In this document: positions 23,490 to 36,133 of the stretch, piece by piece | Numbering within the stretch: the first letter of the stretch is position 1 | Layout: each line of letters opens with the position of its first letter | Source of the DNA: Mucor racemosus | Lineage: Eukaryota > Mucoromycota > Mucoromycetes > Mucorales > Mucoraceae | Direction: 5' to 3' | NCBI GenBank assembly: GCA_027405735.1 | Contig: JAPEHQ010000011.1 | Location: 434,001 to 498,000 of the forward strand | DNA: 64,000 bases | Translations under genes and position numbers: made by a program | Notes under the pieces: generated by a model | The model's database searches: none | What the model was told of the DNA's origin: nothing | Seen by the model: only the letters and a program-made list of their open reading frames with translations

Positions 23490-25784
23490 TCAATAACTAC
23501 TGTTACTAGTAGTAATAGTAGGTCGACCCCATGCACGTACTCTACCACGTCGATCGGTAGTAATAATGGAATCATCTCTATATACAACATCTACACATGG
23601 ATCAGGGTGTATAGTTTGTTTTACGATGGGTTGCAGAAAAGGTACCTGACATTTACTTAGTGCGGGATGAATTGTCGGAAGTTTTACATGCTGTGTAGCT
23701 TTAATAGGCTGCAGCAGCAATGTAGATTCATTATTACCAAATATACTGGATCTTTTACGAAATTTCTTTAAAGGGGAAGGCGATTGTAATGGTTTGTTGA
23801 ATAATGAATCTTGAATAGGTATTTGGTAATTACTAGATTCACCATGTAAAGTAATAATTGACGCTTTTCTCTGTTGCAACAAAAATATTATTAATATCTT
23901 ACACAACCAGAGAAAAAAATGGGTTTTACCTGTTTGGGTTTATGTAACGCGCTGACGGAAAAGTCCCATAATAAAATCTTGCAATCTTCTCCTACACTTG
24001 CAAAGCGATAATCTTTATCATCGCAATGCAAAGGATCAAATGCAACACCTGTCACCTGTTTAATGTGCGTGTGTGTTTTAGTACTGATTTATAATGATTA
24101 TAAAAATGAGAATAAAATATTCATACCCATGATCTATGACCTTGACACCGAGCAATAATCTTATTTTCTTTAAAAGACCAAATTGTAACTAAATCGTCTT
24201 GACCTCCAGTCTTTTTTTGTTGATTAATAAACTCAATTCAATTCAATTCAATTCAATTGTAAAATACCAATATATATTTTCCATCAGGACTCCATGCAAC
24301 ACATAATAATCTACCGTAATATCCAACAAATACATCACATAATCTATTTTATAAAACAAGATTAGTTTTGTACTACAATGATAAAAAATCACTCGATAAA
24401 CCTTTCATTTGTGTAATCAATTGTTCTCATTAAACCATCTTTTCCAACTGTTGCAATATATTGATTATTTGGAGAGAAAGCGAATGCTGTATAAAAATGC
24501 ATGAATTATTTGATCTAACGTATACATGATCAATGATATCCTCCTCCTCCTCCCCTCCTCCCTTCCTTACCTGTAATCCCATTTTGACTCACTCGCCAAT
24601 GGGCAACTGGATTATACTTGCTATGTTTATTAGGTTTTGTGATCTGAAAACTAGATTAGGGGGGCGATGTTATATTAATACAGGAATAAATTGGATGTTT
24701 ATATATAAACTTACTGCTCTTCTGCCCATGTTTGTGGTTCAGGTAATATAAATGCCTGGTCATCTCTATCTTTGTCTAATATTAAAATAGATCCATCATC
24801 AAATGAAGCCATAAATAAATCTTCTGAACCGGGTATCCATTTCACCATGGTCACACTTGATCCATTCATAATGCCATTCTTATTTAATCTTGTATATCGA
24901 TTACAAACTGTATCATACCAAATAAAATCTCCAGATGAAAATCCAATAATGACATCTAAATGATCTATACTACTTGTCATTAGATTCACATCTTGACATG
25001 TAGGGTATGCTTTTCCAAATGTAATTTTGGCAAGCGGTTCTCGGGGCTGTCCTTGCGCATCTTGCCAGATTAAATTTAGTCCAACGTTATAAAATACACT
25101 GCAATCTTGTAATGAACGTTCATTTAAAAATCTTTGTAATTGTTCATGAGGTGACATGTATTCAATGAAACTAGATTTTAGCTTAGATAAGCTGTTCTTT
25201 GGTTTTTTATGATGATGATGATGATGGCTTCGACTGGAATGCCAAAATGAACTGAGCGTGCTTGTATTTGTAGAGGGAGATGGTTCAATTGCGATATCTG
25301 ATGTAGTTGGTTTTGGAGATGGTGGTCCTGAGCGAGTAGAGAATAATTCAATAGGTACAGATAGTAAATCGATTGGACTATTTTGTGTACTGTTATTACT
25401 ACTGCTATCCAATTCTTCTTCTTCAACAGAACTTAAAAAATCACCGCCTTCGTCAGAAATTGAAGAAGTGGTTGTACTACTATAATTACAGGGTATCGAT
25501 AAAAATTGTGTATTTTGTTGTTGATGTTGTTGTTGTGGTGGTGGTGGTGGTAGTGGTGGTGGTAACTGTGGTTGTTGTTTGATTGTAGTACTAGAAGTGC
25601 TTGTAGGACAAAAAAAGGAAACATGTGTACCCGAGTTAAATTGAGGCTGTGTGGTTTCTTGATACAATTCATGCAGTAACGTATAAATCCCTTCAGGTGT
25701 ATGAATTTCTGTACAATGACAGTCTGGATTTGATGGTGGGCATGGCTTTATTAGTTTCTCTGGGCAAAACCGCTTGTTTGCCAT
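23490..25784 (-). CDS. creC: CreC / WDR20-type WD40 protein, cofactor of a deubiquitinase (7 exons)
   Basis: Orthologue of fungal CreC and animal WDR20, a WD40 protein that binds and activates a USP46/CreB-type deubiquitinase; in ascomycetes it acts in carbon catabolite repression. Predicted 633 aa. Exons: 25784-24715, 24650-24571, 24486-24402, 24343-24268, 24210-24127, 24055-23930, 23870-23490, all joined in matching phase. After a low-complexity N-terminus (poly-P, poly-Q, six histidines) come family blocks: [82 protein letters not shown] and [17 protein letters not shown]. The C-terminal signature is [20 protein letters not shown] then RVRAWGRP. The first intron's acceptor (CTAG at 24652-24651) is chosen on frame; a nearby CAG gives the wrong phase. 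Intron 4 contains a (CAATT)n repeat. Confidence 0.9.
24233..24259. repeat. (CAATT)n microsatellite within a CreC intron
   Basis: About five tandem CAATT units within the 57-nt fourth intron (24211-24267) of the CreC-like gene. They fill nearly half of the intron. Confidence 0.85.
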
Positions 25785-26680
25785 GATTCAAAAAAAAAAA
25801 AAAGATATATATCAAGAAAGCAAAAAGGGGTTTTCTCTGTAATTCAACGTCAAATTGTTGTATATTTCGAATTGAGAGAAAACAAAGATGGATAGAAAAG
25901 AAAAAAGGTTTTATAAATGTGACTCCAAAAGTGAAACTTGGTTGTTTTAACACATCAACCAAGTTTTTTTCCAAACAGAAAAAAAAGAGCTGTTGTTGAT
26001 ATTTTAATTGAACGCCACTTGTATCAGTGATACAAACAGAACAAAAAAAATGTCCGTGTCATCCATTGATTAGTATTACATGTATATATGAAAGAAAACC
26101 AGTATGTTTTTTCAAAAAAAAAAATGCCATTGCAGTAAATGGGGTGAGATGTCGTTTGAGTTTTTATTTTTTATTTTTTATTTTTTTCTATTTACATTGA
26201 AAATTTCCATATTTGATTGGGTTTGTAATTTTATCCGCTCAAAACGATGCGTTGCCCTCCTTTTCTCTCCTCGGTGCGCTGCGCATACGGTAATCATTTA
26301 TCATCCCCTTGTTTTTCTATAAATATAAACTTTAAATTTGAGTTAATTAATATGATTATCAAGTTGCACATGGCAGATGTACATTATTCCATGGCACCAT
26401 TTTTTTATTTATTGTAAATTAAACTATTTATAATTGAATGCATGGTATGCATTTACTTGACAAGATTGATAGGTTATCATATATATATTTAGTGTTCTTT
26501 TACGATAAGCTTATAGTATTTTAGCTTTTGTTCCCTTTACGACTGGCAGAGATAAAGTTCCTGATCTTGGATATGTTAACATTTCCCGGCGAAAAATTAC
26601 GTTACAATAGCAAGCAATAGCTCAAAATGTAGCTGATGCCTTGGGAAATAAGATTTAATCTAACATCAAGAGATGTTTTT
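25785..26680. other. intergenic upstream of the CreC-like gene
   Basis: Contains the presumed CreC promoter. T-rich and A-rich runs, no gene seen. Confidence 0.4.
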
Positions 26681-27850
26681 GTAAAAAAAGCTGCAACGTT
26701 CCGAATTGAAGTAAAGATGTGATTGCCTGATTTTTAAATTGCTATACTATGCAAGTGAATTCAACTGCTAAAATGCTGAATATCTACCTATAAACAGTTT
26801 AAATCTATATCAAAATATCTTTATTAACTTTAGAAAAAAATTGTATAATTTTTGCGCATGTTTTCAGGGATAATTGGGAAGATTATCAACGTTTGTTTCT
26901 TGAAAAAACTTGATTTTTAGCTTGATTCGGCTTAAAGCGGGAATTAAAAGCACAATTGCATAATCGCGACCATTGGTCCAATTTTTGAAAAATCAACTAT
27001 CGCCCTTGGTGGTTGGGCCGAATGGTTAAGAAGTGTACTTCCCAAGCGCACGACTCGAGTTCGAATCCTGGTGGACGCAAGTTTGTTTGATAATATTATG
27101 TAGTACTGTATTTCCTGTTTAGTGTCATGTCACCAACCCACAACTTTTTCGTATGACGTTCTCCGCATGCCCGTTTTGGCTCTTGGTGCAGCACTTTAAT
27201 TAGTCGATTTCTTTCCCATCTTTCATAGTATAATCATTATAGCGACCTTGTTTACAGTAGGCCCACTTGTGGAGACCTCTCAACCTCTTCCCATATGGCT
27301 TACGTTGTGCTACATGAAACGTTATTGTAGGAGTTTCATGTATATTAAGTCTTCACATTAAATAATAATAAATAAAGTATATCCACTACGTTCTACCCTA
27401 AAAAAAATCAACTATCGTTTACCTTTTTTGCTCGATTCCAAACAGCTTTTATGCAATAGAAAACAAAAAAAAAATACAGACGTATGGAGCCGTATGCGCT
27501 TGATTTTACAATTTTTTTTTACACCAGAGTTTGTACCAAAATATTTTTTAAAAATCCTTTAACTAAAAAACCTTTTCTGGCTTAAAAGTCCAAAATGTGG
27601 TTATATAACCCTAAAATAAATGGTTGGATTAAAAGAGTAACAGTAATATCTACATTTTGTACTGACATTATTGTATGTTTTAAGCAAATTTTTGTGGTAA
27701 AATTTCGATTTTTTCGATTTTTGGAATTTTTGACGACCAACCATAAGGATTTGATCTGTAACCAAAATTCTCTTAATTTTCAGCTTTTATCTGCTTAATT
27801 ACTCTTAAAGATGCAAAATTTGGATTTTTTTTTGAAAAAAGTTTCGATAC
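26680..27850 (+). repeat. dispersed repeat R3, copy split by a SINE
   Basis: The flanks of the SINE at 27003-27402 belong to repeat R3. The left part has TTTTTGCGCATGTTTTCAGG, the counterpart of TTTGTGCATTTTCAGG at about 40.9 kb. The right part has TAAAAATCCTTTAACTAAAAA and AAAAGTCCAAAATG, the counterparts of TTAAAATCCTTTAATCAAAAA and GAAAGTCCATATTT at about 41.05 kb. It is diverged and non-coding. Confidence 0.6.
27003..27402 (+). mobile_element. tRNA-derived SINE with 15-bp target-site duplication
   Basis: A 400-bp short interspersed element, copied through RNA by a partner LINE. The head is tRNA-like: an A box at 27014-27025 (TGGGCCGAATGG) and a B box at 27058-27068 (AGTTCGAATCC) start 44 bp apart, as in a tRNA gene. 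Between them ACTTCCCAAGCG resembles a glycine-CCC anticodon arm, but the acceptor ends do not pair, so this is not a tRNA gene. The body is unrelated sequence with a short hairpin (ACATGAAAC...GTTTCATGT). It ends AATAAATAAAG...CTACCCT plus an A tail. The identical 15-mer AAAAATCAACTATCG lies at 26988-27002 and 27403-27417; it is the target duplication and proves retrotransposition into R3. Confidence 0.88.
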
Positions 27851-29826
27851 TCATACACATTATTTATGACAGTAATATAATTATATCCATTTTATTGCCA
27901 TTGCTTTAGCTTGCTTTTATGGCGAGATATCATCGATCAAAGTTGAGATTTTTTAAGCAGCGAAAATGCAGAGATCAGCCAGTTTTCTCATTTTTAATCC
28001 GAATTTTAGATACAATGTTAGAAGTTACATGCTGCATTATAGCTTCAGTTATTTTTATGATTGATAAATGTAGTTTGCGTCTAATTTATCACAAATGTTC
28101 ATTTTAAATAAATCATTGCTATGTCGGAATGTGGATTATATACGTATATATATATTGCTTCCACGCCTGATTCTTATTGACACATCTTTAAAGCTTTTAA
28201 CGTTCTTTGTATGCACTAAAACGCAGAAAAAAGTAGGAAATGATACGAAAAACATTCTAGAAGCTAATAACTTTGTTCATGATAGTTTAATTGCCTTTTA
28301 AAGGCGTAGAAAATCTTTCAAGAGCTGCAAATAAAATAATTTTGTCAATCAAATAAAAAGATTTGTTGCCTCGTTGTTGTTTACACATTTAACGGTGATA
28401 AGTGTTATAGTAATTTCTGCATAAATTATACAAGAAAAATGTACTTAATTTAGTGTTGATGGTATTGATGCTAAAATATACCGTGTTTTATAATGGATTC
28501 GTGCAATTAAAAGTGGCAATAAAATGAAATCCGCTGGACCAAATATTTGATTTCAAAGAAGAAATGACAGATTTGTCTTTCTTTTTCATTTTCAAATCTA
28601 AACAGATATTGAAAAAAATGAAAATCAGAAAAATTCACTTTAATTCATTTGCTCAAAGACGCTTGGTTGGCGTAAATATTCTTTGCTGCTGGTATGAATG
28701 TTTGTTTGGACACATTTCTTACAAAAGTATTGAAATCATTCCTGACACAATTGGAAAGAGTAATTGTGAAATATTCTCATATTTATTCACTATGTTGTTC
28801 CCCATTTCATCTGATTTTCAGTTAAAGTACCACCGATATGAACAGGATATATTAAGCTACTGAATGATATATGCTGATTCATAGAGCTCATGGAGCCTTG
28901 ACCATAATGGTATGATTAGACCCACATTATGGTAATTGGTCATTTACTGCAAGTTGTTAGGATCAAAGTTCAAACTTAACGATTGCACAATGACTCATAT
29001 GGAAGCTGATACCTGAAATTTTTATAGTATCTATCCACATCTGTAATGTCCATGTAGAGTGGTGCCCTACTTGGATCAGTATTCATAGTAATCGTATTTT
29101 TTATTATACAGTAAGCTGTATAATAAATATATTCTGGTAATTATTTTCTCGACACACGGTCAGTTGTGTCGAAGTTGCCCTTTGAGATCATCATGTCAAC
29201 GACGTACACCTACTCTCATGTAAAATTGGAAGTTATTAGGATTAAAATTGATTGAATAGGATTTTGCTGTTGGTTTTTTACGGTTGTAAAAAGTAAGTTT
29301 TAGATGGCTTTCAGTTTTTTTTTTTTTGCTTAATTATCACCTTTTACTATCTACACATGGTATTACATCTGGTTACAGTCTATAAGCCTCATTATGTAAG
29401 CTCGGTTAACGAAGTAACTCGACTATACGTTAGGAATGAACTGTTTCGTATATGTACGTTTTGTTGTGTTTGTAACCTGGGCTACTTCCTTGTCTTGGTA
29501 GCCTTGCTTAAAGCAGCTGTGTCAATGATAGAATATCCAAATGTCAACACGTTTGATAGTAACTCTACATTGAAAAGCTTCGTCTTGAGCAACAGCCCTC
29601 TCGAGAACGTCTTAAGAAGGAATTAATTGCTTAGTCGGTATGATATTTATCAAGATTACACAACTACATTCCATTTTTTAAAATTGAATTGAGACAAAAA
29701 GCTCTTTTCTTTGACTATAGTACGACTGTATTATACATAATACGTAAACGCAAAGAGGACATTTGATTACTTTTTTATTTATATATACACAATATGAGGG
29801 GCTTATTCATTTATACACATATAGTT
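27851..29826. other. intergenic, no supported gene
   Basis: About 2 kb downstream of the repeat and beyond the 3' end of the ARM/SPRY gene. Open frames at 28564-28863 (99 codons) and 29357-29626 (89 codons) have no recognisable motif or splice partner. The second is slightly less AT-rich than its surroundings and could be a relic. Confidence 0.4.
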
Positions 29827-32800
29827 CTAATTGCCCAACAATTTGTCAAAGTACTTGGAAATACGATGTCTACAAGCAGAAGTTTCTGCATATTTCCATT
29901 CAAATGAACGCTCACCATAATTGATTTCACTCTTTATAAATCCAGTTGCGAATGGAAGATATGGTTGAGATTTATCATCGAGGTAGACAAATACCTTGAT
30001 GTTGCCATTGATTGTCAATCCAACCTCATTGCTTTCATCAAGGTAAGCAATACCAATGATATCCCCATCATTAATTGACAATTCAAATGATTTAGAGCGA
30101 AGATGTTTACCAAATATTAAACTGCATGATTTGTTGGGTTGATTGTATTCGAAATAAAAGCTACCTTCAGGATTTAAGCTTTGTAATCCAAATGTAATGA
30201 TACTAGCAAAAGTATATTTATGTTAGCAATAACGTTTGTTGGGAATTTGGGGGGGGTGTTTAGTTACCTTTCAGTGGGTATGGGTTCTCTATGAATAAAT
30301 CCAGCTGTTACCTCAAAATAAAGAGAAGGCAATGGTTTATGATACACATCTATTTTTTCAACAAGCAAAGAGGCTTGATAATGTCGAGTGTTTGATACAC
30401 TAGCGTTAGATTTTGAAACAACATTCTCTTTTGTAGCAGATGAATCAATCGGTCTAAGATCAGGTTCTGCGTTTCCGTTATCAACAGAAGTAGAAGCTGA
30501 AGCATTTAATGTGCTATTATTTCGAGGAGACACAGGAGAATTACCCCTTGAATTGACAGACATTTGTGAAAGAGCTTGAGACAAATCCATAATGTCAGGT
30601 TCCTCGGCAGTTGTGGGACTAATTACTGGTACAGGCGATTTAGTTGTTGTTACTTGAGGTGGGGGTAATTCAATACCAACTGGAGTTTTTTGAGCTAACG
30701 AGGCCAAAGAAGTATAACCTTTAGGCAAATACTTTAAAGGATCAACTGAACCACCAAATTGAAATTTGCATTGTTGTCCAGTCGCAAGCGACATGGCCTA
30801 TTTGATGGATAGAAGATCAGTAATACATTAAACTATTTCTTACAATGAATAACTTACGGGATACCAATTACGAGATACAAGGATACCATAGAATGCTACA
30901 CCCATATCCTTTCCATTTTTGTAATATCTAATTTCTGCATCATCCATATCAATAGCACAAGTAATAACATCTCCTTCAGCCCATTTTAAACCGTATGAAG
31001 TTCTCATGCTTGTATAATAACCATGCCATTTCTTGGATCGATTACCATCATAACCATAGGAATAAGTATCATCACCTACACCTTTACCACCCTCAGGATC
31101 AAATTCAAAATGATCAGTGACCCAACCAACTTGCATTAACCCACTGGACTCTAATACAACTTCAAATGCATACTTGTTACTATCACTTCTATCATTTTCC
31201 AATATTGCAGGAACACAATGTGTAGCTTTTACAGTTTCAAATGTCCATGAATCGTTACGAACTTGAAGCTGATTGACAAGACAATACTTTGATTTAGACG
31301 AAAGATCAATTTCTACAAATGCAGAACTAGTATTGTTGGGTGAAAACTCTTGGGCTATCGACCGACTACAGTAAGATAATACAAGACGATTATAAAACAA
31401 CCAAGATTGCTTTCGAACAAGCGGCATGCGTATATCGCGCAATAATAAGATTGCCAATAAACGGAATGCAATTTCTGGGATATTGATATGGCTATCACTG
31501 TTACAAGAGGAAAATAATCCACCTAAACAAGCCATGACACGATCAGTTAAACCACTGTAATCTTCATACAAGTAGATCAGAATGGGTATGAAATTTGCTT
31601 CTTGTACCAAGTAATGTTTGATAGAAGCTACTAAAACAGTTAGCAACAATAATTACATTATCACATCCAAAACTCACCATGTCTTGCGAGAGAATTTAAT
31701 AAGACAAGTGCACGATTCGAGAAACCTAAATAGTATTCAGAAGCATAAGATATTGACAGAATATCGTCCAAATCAAAATGCTCACCCTTTCTTCTAGTTT
31801 CCCCCATTCTTTCAGCTGCAGATTCAATCTTTCTTCTTTGGGGGTAAACAGCAGCAGACGCAGTAGCTTTAGAAGCAGCAGATAGCATACGACGATCATC
31901 ATCTTCTGAATCTTCATAGCTGTTTGTACTGCTGCTATCATGATCACTTTGATAGTATGATTTATGCATATTACGACGACGATGATGATGATGACGATGG
32001 TGACCGTGGCGACCATGTCGACGATGATTTTGGTTAGAAGATTGTCGTTTTTTGTGTAATCTTTGTTTGTGAATAGTAACAAATCCAATCTGTTCTTCAT
32101 CTGAACTACTGCTGCCATCATAATCACTGCTATCGTTATTGCTACTGCCACTGAAATCGTGATCACTAGATTCATCTTGATGATCGATTCTGGGTGATAG
32201 TTCAGCGCAAGAACAAATCCAATCAACCACATCATTATACATTCCACTTGCTTTAGCTTCTGTGATTCTATCCAAAGGGTATTTACGATGATGAATAGAA
32301 GCCCATTCATCTAATGCAGGATAAGCAGATAATTGTACTAGATTTTGAATTAATTGGCATATATTCTCAGGCAATTTTGTAGATGTAGATGTAGATGCTG
32401 TTGCTGTTTTGGGGTTTGTAATGGCAAAATTGTCACTATCAATATCCATCATGAGATGATCTACAATAGCAGCATTGGGGTATTTAAAACTATCTTCAGA
32501 AATCATATTTCGAATAATTTGTTCATTTTCCAACAAGATGTTGAGTGCGGTCAATGCACCTACAAGTTGATTTCTTGTATCTAAAGGCAATTCAAATTTT
32601 GTCAATAGGATTTCTCGTTGACTTGATGGGATATTTGTATCAAATAAATAAGAAATATCTGCACTGGTCATCATTGCTGTTGATTTGCTTGGTAATTTGT
32701 ACTTTTTCTTGTCTTTTAAAAGTACTCGATCAAGACGAGAAGCATTAGAAATTGTACCTTGTTCACTCACATCAATATATTCTGGTGTACGTGGATATTC

Positions 32801-35017
32801 ATCTTCCTCTTCTTCAATGATTTCCTCAATGTCTCGTTCTTCTTCATCGTCATCATCATCATGTTGCATTGCATCATGTATACTAAATCCTGCTTTTGTT
32901 TTTGCAGTTGTAGTTGATGCAGATGTTGATGCACCGTTTGTTTCTTCTTTAGCTGCTCGTAAAAGTACTTGTGTAATTATGATAGGTAAACTTAATTGAG
33001 ATATGGAATTGACTTTTTCAACCAGTGGTTCTGTAACTTGATTATTGACTTTTGGTATAAGGAAGCGATTTTTGATTGCTACCATCAATGATCCTTTTGT
33101 GCATGTTAACTGGACTCTTTCGTGTGATGCTGTTCTACTCAATGTTAAAAGTGTATCGAAACAAGTATCACGTACTTTATTTGCAAATATATCTAATGTG
33201 TAAGGTTAGAATTTAGATTTTCAGCTTATTGAAAGCACATACGAGTCATGGTCATAACATTGAATATTGCTCCTCCTGCATTATATTGAACATCTAATTC
33301 TCCTTCCATTAAAAGTGCGTTTAATGTCTTTACAATCAATGATAAATTGGGTTCCATATGGGTACTATTGCTCGCTATGTAAATGACATTTAGTATGATA
33401 TAAACACACAAACCACAAAAATAAAAAACTTACAGATGCAACAAATCAAGGACAATATATCAGACACAAAAATAGCAACTTTGATCTTTGTTGATAAAGC
33501 TAATTCCAACAAAATCTCAAACTCTGGCGCACTAATAATATCTTCATGGGATTCCACTTGTCCTGCCACCACATGTATACATAAAATAGCCCAATATCTA
33601 ACATCCTCATCATCCAGTGATAAACAATGCATAATCTTCTTCACCATACCCGACCTCACCATTTCTCGTCTAAACTTTTCCTGTCCAAATGCCATAAATT
33701 TGATTGTTCGTAATATCACTCGAGAAATATACATTTCTTCTGCTGACAAAAGACTTGCCAAGATAGCATGAATGCCCTTAATTTCTCTAAACTTGTCTGC
33801 CGCTACATCCTTTAACACAAATTCATGCATAAGTCCTGCTGCCCAGTATATTAATTCGACATCGTCTCCTCTTAAACAATTGGAAATCAAATCTACAATG
33901 TTGTAATCTAGTAATTCTTTTAGCACTTTTTTCGCTTCAGATACATCTACATTGGCTGCAATTCGGACTAGACTTTGCATGCAGAATTTGGGCATGTTGG
34001 TATTGCCATATGTCATTCGTGCCATACGAGCTAATAAACTAACAAATCCATTTTCAATGAGAACTTTTGGTAGGGGGTCTAATCATTGCGTTAATAAATA
34101 TAATATATTCTTTCAATGCTCCTGTTTACCACTGAGAGAAATCTGGTATAATATCATCAATGTCCAATATTTTAATTCATTGTTGCGGATGTCGTCTGAA
34201 GTCAAGATTCGTTTAATTGGATCCAATACGCCTAATTCCAATATACAATATTTGTTGATATCTATCATACCAAAAAGATTAATACAAAAAAAAAAAAAAA
34301 CAGTTGGATTTTATCATTATATTTGGGAGCATACCACTGCCTTGTATCAGATCACAAATTGCAACTGCAACATATCTCTGAGTTACTTCTTTCATTGCTG
34401 GATCTGTACATTTCAATGCATCGACTAATACGCCCAGCGCACCTGCCTCTAGTAATGTAGTTTTGTTGTTTTCTACTAGATATGTCAGCAAAATAAAACT
34501 GGGAAGTGCTTATGTAATCATGTACCTTTTCTAGTTAATAATTGTAGCGAGGGTAATGCTTTTGATTTGATTTCAATGGGCTGATCTTTATCACAAGCAG
34601 CAATGATCTTTGGTAAATAAGTAGCTATTTTTGGTATGTATATATAAGCTTTTTGTGGATAATTAGTTGGAATAGCATATACCTGACATGGCTCTTTCTA
34701 ATATAATTTTGATCGAACTATTATGAAACGGTTAGATAGACATTATAGTCCATCAAGTATTACAAACAAAATATTTACCTGCTTTGAATATTCACATTAT
34801 GTGATTGAGTCAAATAGGCTAATGACTTCAGTCTGATAGAATCTTCAAGTTTACTTCCAGGTTTATTGGTGGTTATTTTTTTAGGTGTAATATTGCGATC
34901 ATGTAAAGTCTTTAAATGCGAATAAACTGAATATCCCATCAGTACAGCTGCAATACCCGTAATAAAACATATTACTGCCGGTACCTCGCTGTCTCTTTTA
35001 CTGCTAGGAGAAGGCAT
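29827..35017 (-). CDS. membrane-anchored ARM-repeat and SPRY-domain protein (11 exons)
   Basis: Large predicted protein, 1546 aa. Exons: 35017-34779, 34717-34683, 34648-34526, 34475-34335, 34261-34130, 34078-33434, 33374-33243, 33192-31678, 31630-30858, 30797-30268, 30202-29827; every junction keeps frame. Residues about 12-33 (VICFITGIAAVLMGYSVYSH) form one membrane span, suggesting an anchor with a cytosolic body. Armadillo-like helical repeats follow to about residue 530 (AGALGVLVDALKC, ELIYWAAGLMHEFVL). Then comes a low-complexity stretch with acidic runs and an Arg/His-rich cluster near residue 870. A SPRY domain spans about 1115-1262: FEVVLESSGLMQVGW, GVGDDTYSYGYDG, KWAEGDVITCAIDMDD, YYKNGKDMGVAF. 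A second, degenerate SPRY-like module lies at about 1385-1530 (GDIIGIAYLD, VGLTINGN). The SPRY domain resembles those of RNF123/RSPRY1, but no RING finger is seen. Role unknown, perhaps a substrate adaptor. Confidence 0.85.
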
Positions 35018-35475
35018 GGTTTATGTAAAATAAGTAAAAAGGGTAAGCGAAAAAGATACGAAGCTACTTTATGTTTCACAGTGTGTATGTTCGGCAAGTT
35101 TTTTTTTCAAGCACAGTAGTACTGTAAATTTTCCTAAATTGAAAGAAAGAAGCAGGCAATAACAGCAGCAGCTACAACAGAAGTATTATAATTCACATTT
35201 AAGCACAGCATGCAAGATTTCCCATTTATAAAGAATTTTTATATAGATTTAGCTACATTTAATCAACTTTTTGAAATTTTGATTGCATTTGCTATCAATT
35301 GAATTTGGTATCGATGTTATAATTTGGCTCAAACGATGAGTAAATCTTGACATAATTACAGTTTAAAGTTATTTCGCAATTCTCGTTCTCATCTTTAGCG
35401 CTATGATTAGGAAGCAAATTTATGGTTTTAATAAGTGCATAGTGCCTTAAAGCTATATTAAACATTTTAAACATT
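35018..35475. other. intergenic upstream of the ARM/SPRY gene
   Basis: Presumed promoter of the ARM/SPRY gene. No other feature seen. Confidence 0.4.
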
Positions 35476-36126
35476 TTAAACTATATAAAATGGCATAATA
35501 TAATTGATGTATTTGAAGACCTGGATTACCGTTTCCATTTGCTCAAGGAAGGTAGCTACAGAAAGTTGTCTGAGAATGGGTCGTTCATCTTGATTGCAAA
35601 CAAGCTTCAAAAGTACCTGTAAAGCACGGGCAACACATTTGATTTCATTGATAAATCTTTGAGGAATGATGCTGGAAGTAGAGAGATCTAATACATTATT
35701 GTTGCCACTAAAGGAAGAGAAACAAATGTATGAGCATCTCCCATCTATTGATTGCATATATTTTGAATCTTACTATGTGTTTGCAAGCACATGTAGCTTT
35801 TTTTTTCAAATGATAATGCCTTGATATTACTAACTTTGAGATAGTCTGGCCGTTTAGTATTATTGCTTGTGTTTTTTGGCGTGATATCTGTGATTTCATC
35901 ATGATCTCTTTTCTTGGATAAGGCAGCCAGTCGCGATGATATGGAAGTAGTCGATGGCGACACAGCTTGTATCGATTATGGAGAAATAGATGACACGAAA
36001 GTAGCTTGTGGTAAAGATTCAGAAGAGAATGATGGTGATGAGATTCTTGCGTGCTCCAACATGTTACTCTTGTCTCTGGCTATGTTACCAATCACCGTCT
36101 TTTTGTATGAAGATTGCCATCTCTAA
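35476..36126 (-). pseudogene. fragment of an unknown spliced gene, probably decayed
   Basis: Not recognised. On the minus strand a coding-like frame starts after an acceptor-like TTTATTTAG near 36127. It reads WQSSYKKTVIGNIARDKSN then MLEHARISSPSFSSESLPQ, meets an in-frame TAA (35975 region, SISP-stop-SIQAV), and continues SRLAALSKKRDHDEITDITP and KRPDYLKVSNIKALSFEKK. After a possible 29-nt intron, too short to be normal, it goes on with CSYICFSSFSGNNNVLDLS and IIPQRFINEIKCVARALQVL, ending near VATFLEQMETVIQ. The helical, amphipathic C-terminal part looks like real protein. The stop, the abnormal intron and the absence of upstream exons indicate a truncated relic, cut off where the opposite-strand Fanzor-like ORF begins. 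Confidence 0.45.
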
Positions 36127-36133
36127 ATAAAAT

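Noticed and set aside
25178..25672. Valine- and isoleucine-rich open frames around 25.2-25.6 kb
   Set aside because: Shadows of the poly-Gln, poly-Pro and poly-His codons in the CreC-like gene.
27003..27080. A tRNA gene (good A and B boxes)
   Set aside because: The acceptor ends do not pair, the sequence continues into a 400-bp body with an A tail, and a 15-bp target duplication flanks the whole; it is a SINE head.
29357..29626. 89-codon plus-strand open frame, slightly less AT-rich
   Set aside because: No recognisable domain on either strand; cannot be told from chance or an unidentifiable relic.
31726..32999. Several open frames overlapping the ARM/SPRY gene on both strands (serine-, cysteine- or isoleucine-rich)
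   Set aside because: They are off-frame or antisense readings of repetitive Asp/Ser/His codons in exon 8 of the minus-strand gene.
35914..36126. Plus-strand open frame of 70 codons
   Set aside because: The opposite strand reads as low-complexity coding sequence (Ser/Thr-rich then basic) continuous across the region; the plus frame has no motif and looks like its shadow.
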